DNA from: Pilatotrama ljubarskyi
Taxonomy: Eukaryota; Basidiomycota; Agaricomycetes; Polyporales; Polyporaceae
Direction: 5' to 3'
Assembly (NCBI GenBank): GCA_022385805.1
Contig: MU277712.1
Coordinates: forward strand, 1-64,000
Length of the DNA stretch: 64,000 bases
Part shown: positions 59,737 through 64,000 of the stretch, piece by piece
Layout of the letters: every line of letters begins with the position of its first letter
Position numbering within the stretch: the stretch's first letter is position 1
The notes under the pieces: model-generated
Seen by the model: the letters and a program-made list of their open reading frames with translations, nothing else
Database searches by the model: none
Told to the model about the DNA's origin: nothing
Made by a program: the position numbers and the translations under genes

Positions 59737-62470
59737 TCACCGTCCCCTCTTCGCGGCTAGCCTTGCCCTTGAACGCGCCTGCTGGCGAGCCTTCTGCATC
59801 TCCTTTGCCAACTTCTTCTCCTGCGTCGAGCTGACGGCACTGCCATCGCGCTCCTCCTCTCTGGCCGCGGCGTCGAACCGGTCGATGCACTCTTCCATCT
59901 TCGCCTGTATCAGGGCCTCGTCATAGCGGCCCGACTCCGCCGCCTCCACGGTCCACTCGAGATCGAAGCCCCAACCGCGTCGTGAGCTTCGCAGTTCCAT
60001 TTCCGGGATATAGGCGGGCAGAGCGGGGGCAGAAGCCGACGCCAAGCCGCCCTCTTCTCGCCACCACTTGATGAACCATACTGCGGCTCGCGAGGTATCC
60101 GGAATGCCTCCTCGCTTGAGCATACATAATCGTTTCGCCAACAGCTCCAAGAAGTCGTGGACGTAGAGGAGCGGGGGTGTTTCTGGCGGGAGGAGCTGCA
60201 GGTACGCAGGGGCTATAGAGGGCCAGGTGCGTCATGGCATGGAAGCGCAAAGGAGGAGGGGGCAGGCGGCGTCAATTTCGCTGAGGTTATACGGCGAAAG
60301 ACGAACATGAGGCGGGCTACTCACAGACAGGGTCCAGGACGTTCAGCCGGTACAATAGATACGACGCGAGCGTCTCCGCGTCATATAGACCCTCCTTGAT
60401 CCCGGCTGTTTCCGCACCGCGGAGAGTTCAATATAGGTCAGCGAGCGAATCATGAGCACGGGCTCGGCAGCGCGGCCAGTGCGGAGAACGTGGCGGTAAA
60501 CGGCGACTTGCCTATGAGAGCAAGCTTCACGCCCCGCTCGGCGCCCTTGTCACCTTTGCCCAGGAAGGGTAGCATAACGCCGGGGGAGTCGTACGCATAC
60601 ACGAGCGGGTCGATGGATAACTTGAGTCGAGTCGAGAGTACGCGCGTCATTCCAGGCTGCGCAGACGTCCGGAGCGCTTTCGGTGTTGCTACGAGCGCGG
60701 CGACAGAGCGGTGAGCCATAGAACGTGCGGATAACCGCAGAAAATAGGAGGCCCGGAACTTACGACCTGCTATACCGATGTTCCTGAGCGTGTTGAGCAA
60801 GGTCGACTTGCCGACGTTAGGCATGCCGACAACCAGGACGTTGAGCTCCGGTCTGTGCGGATGCTTCTTCGCTAAATCTTTGTTGACCGTAATCATGAGT
60901 CATACGTAGTGCGACCGCAGATAATCCGGGACATACTGACTAGGAGCTCGTTTAAAGCTTTGATGTCATGCGTGCGGTTCCACGACGCGAAGAAACATTG
61001 TTGGTCCGGATACTTGGTCTCCATTGCACGCTGGAATGGCTGTGACCGGTGATTAGTCTCTACACTGCGTGTCGATATAGTGGGGTTCTAACCTTGATGC
61101 CCCATTCCGGCACCAGGTCACGCTTGCTGAACACCACGACTCGTTCGCATGCTGGGGCAGCACCCAAGCTGACCACCGGCGTAGTGGCGTCGGCGCCTGA
61201 CGGGCTTGCGGGGCCGGCTATTGGACCCCGGCCTCGTTCACGTCTCCACTTCTGTATCGCACCTGCAACGGGTAAGGGATCAGCACATTTATTCTGAAGA
61301 ATAATCGTGGCGCCAAGAGAGAATATGTTGGATGGTTGCAACTTCGTCGACTACACGCTAGAAGACGATGGGACGGGTCAAGGTGAATTGAGGCGTTCAT
61401 AGAACGGCTGGACAGCGATGAGGACAGCGTCAGCAGTGCCCCATGGATCCGATAGCGGAGGCCAGACGGCCGAGCAAAAGTGGGCAATAGCTCCTCCGTA
61501 CGGCACTGATGCGGTCTTCGCGGGATACGAGGGACCTGTACATCCGCCACAGTAGTACGGCCAACTAGGAAGGGGCTCTAGCGGTGCAAGTACTCTGCCC
61601 TCCACGAGGCACACGCGTACTGTACGCACTTCGCCGTGGGTGCTCCGGCCTTCAGCCTGGAGAGCCCATATCAGCGGTTGCGTTAATGGATGGGTGGAAG
61701 GGCCTGTAGTAAGCACCAACGGTACTCCATGTGTCCAACGGCAATCTCACATGTCTACTTCTCGCCCTTCCAGCGGGAGAACTGATGGGGAATGCAGACA
61801 ATGTGGGCCCAGCGCGCATCCGGGAAGAAAATTGGCAGCAGTTGCGCATATATGCGCATAATTCGTTCGGTGCTGCATTGCCATGGCCATACGGCTACGG
61901 CGAAGTGCACAAAAAACACTACGGGGCAACAGCTTCATGAACACAATCTTGGCATCCGTCCACGGCGTTACTGCAGTCATCGCTGGACCACTGACGCCGC
62001 TGCGAATCGCACTGTACATCAAGCGTTCCCCTGCGAGCCCGGGGTGATCGAGTAGGGTATACGAGCAGAGCTCCCTTAGCACCGCCAATTCACCGCAGGC
62101 GCCAAGGTACGACGCCAACAGCCGGCGACAACGTTGACCATTCCCAGGCCCAGCGGGTGCTCTCCGCCCCCGAGTCCTACCGTTCCATGATCCGTGCACA
62201 TGCACCTCAGAAGGCGGACTGTCACGGGCCCATTCTCACGCCCACCGTCCGCAATGTGGGAGAGGGAAGCAGAGCTTTGACAGACAGAGACCCGCACGCA
62301 CCTTCAAAGTTCCGATTGATGCTCGTGAGCGGGAGCCGCGCATCGCGCAGCTCGAGCACGACGTCCGTCTTGTTGAGCAGCGTTGGGAGCATGCGCTGGA
62401 ACTGCAGCATGTGCCCCGGGAACCACGAGGGCGGTGCCGGGAGCGGTGGGAACGGTATATGCGTCAACAT
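59737..62470 (-). CDS. MTG1: MTG1/YlqF-type circularly permuted GTPase (mitochondrial ribosome assembly)
   Basis: Exons: 62470-62302, 61262-61093, 61039-60937, 60877-60764, 60688-60512, 60405-60325, 60212-59737; 429 aa. The order of G-motifs is permuted, as in YlqF: the first exon has WFPGHML and LELRDARLPLTSIN, G4 appears early as VVFSKRDLV, G1 is GMPNVGKST, the switch region PGMTR follows, and G3 is YDSPGV. A lysine/arginine-rich helix closes the protein. Family members mature the mitochondrial large ribosomal subunit on the inner membrane. Intron 5 uses a textbook GC donor (gcaagt at 60511). Intron 1 is 1039 nt, far outside the local range. The first ATG of the homologous frame is used; an upstream exon encoding a presequence may be missing. 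Confidence 0.85.
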
Positions 62471-64000
62471 TGTCCGGTTCTGGAGACGGAGGTGGGGGCT
62501 CGGGTTCCGGGCTCGCGGTCGACTCGTCGCGGCCCGTCTGATCGGTCCCGAGCGGAGTGGCACGAGTGAAAAGCTGTTCTAGGCTGACCGCAGCGGTCAA
62601 GATCCCCAACGAACGAAAGCCAAGAGCAGAGACAGCGACGAGGACGAGGAGAGCGACGAGCAAGGTAGTGGCGGCGACGAGGAAGAGGCTGAGAAAGGCA
62701 CAGACGCGCGCGACGCCAAGCCTGAGCCGCCGTGGGCGCCTCCTGCCTGATCAAGCAAACAAAGTTTGCGCACTGTGACGCGCACGCGGAGCTGGAAGCT
62801 GAGATTTCCTCAGACCACTGCAGCCCGCCCCGAGCCGACGAAAGCGGTGCCTCCCGCCGGGTCACGGACGGGTCGCCTCCAATAAACGGGTTGCCTCCGC
62901 GACCACGCCGTTCCGTTGCTCGGCCTGCTCGCGAGCGCGGGCGGGATGCGCACGTCCCTGGCGGCGGCGTGCTGGTTGATCGTGCGCTGCATCTTGCAAC
63001 GCTCACCTCGATCGTCGTCTCGATCCGTACGATCGGGCGGCGGCGGCCCCTGGGCAGTCGGGCGTACATACACACCTGGGCAATCCGTCTATCGGTCGTA
63101 CATGCTCAGAGTGGACATGCAGACATTCTCTCATGTCCGGGGGAGATACCAGAGCGACTGGCCGCGCACGGGAGCTGAGGCGCACGGCCCCGATGAGAAC
63201 AAAGAGCACGTACGGCAAAGTTGCAGCTCCGTCCGCCTACACAGTCTAAAGCGGAAGGTGGAGATCTCCTGGGTTCCTTGTCCACTTCGTGCGTTGTAGT
63301 GTAGTCCAGGAGCCATGGCGGGGGCATTTCTCTGACCCCCTTCCTGTGGTCCGACCGTTCCTTGGGGTGAGGGCTTGTTTGTCATGACGCTCGCATCTGT
63401 GATATCAAGCAGGCACCACGACTGTCCGCATGCATCTACATGGGCGGCGGCATGACATCGATTGGCGTCGATGGTGGGAGGAACGGGACGCCCGAGTCGA
63501 CCCCGTGGAGCTGCGGAATGTCGACACCATCCGGCAGGTACTGCGCAAGGCGGCGGGGGCGATCTGGCGAGCCGCGCCGCCTGCATGGTTCCGGGGCCGA
63601 GCAATTAGGAGGCGGTAGCAGCAAAGGGTTGATTTGCAATGGTCTGGCATAGCATACAATGTCGGAAGCATAGCACAAGCGACGATTAGGCATTGGGAAG
63701 AAGGAAAGGGAAACAAAGTACTTTGTACAACGGATCGCCGGTGCATGAGAAGGGGTCATGACCGTCTTGACTTCTTTCGTATTGACAACTGCACAGGTGA
63801 CGACATACGTATACAAGACATTTGGCGATAGTGGTGAAGCTTAAGGCCCTAGCAACATGAACAATGAACTGTGCGACCAAAAAGAAGGAACCCGAGGAAG
63901 GAGTCTCGCGATTGGGGGAATAGACCAGCAGGACGTATATGAGGATTTGGTATGGCATGTCGAGCAACGGCGGGAAAGTAGCAGCAAGCACAAAGACGTA
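62471..64000. other. Right-edge region without a supportable gene
   Basis: 5' flank of the MTG1-type gene. A hydrophobic minus-strand frame near 63.7-64.0 kb may be the end of a gene lying mostly beyond the window, but it shows no family landmark. Confidence 0.45.

Noticed and set aside
61378..61719. Frame inside the long MTG1-type intron
   Set aside because: No family match and no splice structure; noted only as part of the unusual intron.
63686..63991. Hydrophobic minus-strand frame at the right edge
   Set aside because: Could be the end of a membrane-protein gene outside the window, but nothing in it is diagnostic.

Overview
The window is nuclear DNA from a filamentous basidiomycete, almost certainly an agaricomycete of the white-rot type (Polyporales-like). 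The evidence is dense, short (about 45-65 nt) GT-AG introns, a secreted short manganese peroxidase, an AA9 lytic polysaccharide monooxygenase (LPMO), four cytochrome P450s, a DUF6533 membrane protein and typical fungal housekeeping genes. Nothing suggests a plasmid, virus or prokaryote, and I see no CRISPR array or rRNA. Gene models were built by hand from splice signals and protein-family landmarks; for nearly all of them the exon lengths sum to a multiple of three.

Layout. 1-1251 (-): broken PIF/Harbinger-type transposase running off the left edge. 3141-4153 (+): DUF3455 protein. 5102-7173 and 7678-9791 (+): two tandem paralogous P450s. 10075-11485 (-): short Mn peroxidase, convergent with the second P450. 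13783-14283 (-): RPA14/Rfa3. 15841-16868 (-): CFA20-domain protein. 18057-20302 (+): large disordered orphan protein. 20776-22901 (-): third member of the same P450 family, inverted. 23906-23976 (+): tRNA-Gly(GCC). 24212-26197 (-): alpha/beta hydrolase. 26748-28401 (+): DUF1295 reductase-like membrane protein. 30809-30880 (-): initiator tRNA-Met. 31255-32919 (+): F-box protein. 33186-35540 (-): a different P450.

36951-39041 (-): large, probably mitochondrial protein, divergent from 39223-41664 (+), the SWIRM/ZZ/SANT subunit of a SWI/SNF-RSC complex. 42078-44034 (-): DUF6533 membrane protein in 13 exons. 44764-46002 (-): AA9 LPMO. 46603-46976: a 374-bp hAT-like MITE with perfect terminal inverted repeats and an 8-bp target duplication. 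47679-50638 (-): Gin4/Hsl1-type kinase. 50.9-51.4 kb: LTR-like sequence. 51534-52651 (-): Tlg1/syntaxin-6 SNARE. 53240-55411 (-): MGRN1-like RING E3. 56229-56866 (-): ribosomal protein uL15. 57504-58060 (+): RPB11. 59737-62470 (-): MTG1-type mitochondrial GTPase.

Functionally this is ordinary housekeeping sequence interspersed with wood-decay functions: peroxidase, LPMO, and P450s able to act on lignin- or resin-derived aromatics. The most unusual signal is exon structure. The AA9 gene appears to contain a 2-nt exon between two perfectly ordinary introns. A 14-nt exon encoding the P450 oxygen-binding motif is conserved in three paralogs. The DUF6533 and DUF1295 genes carry 8-, 12-, 14- and 17-nt exons. 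Other points of interest are the MITE, a 42-44-bp motif shared by two sites 31 kb apart, GC-AG introns, and a roughly 1-kb intron in the MTG1 gene.
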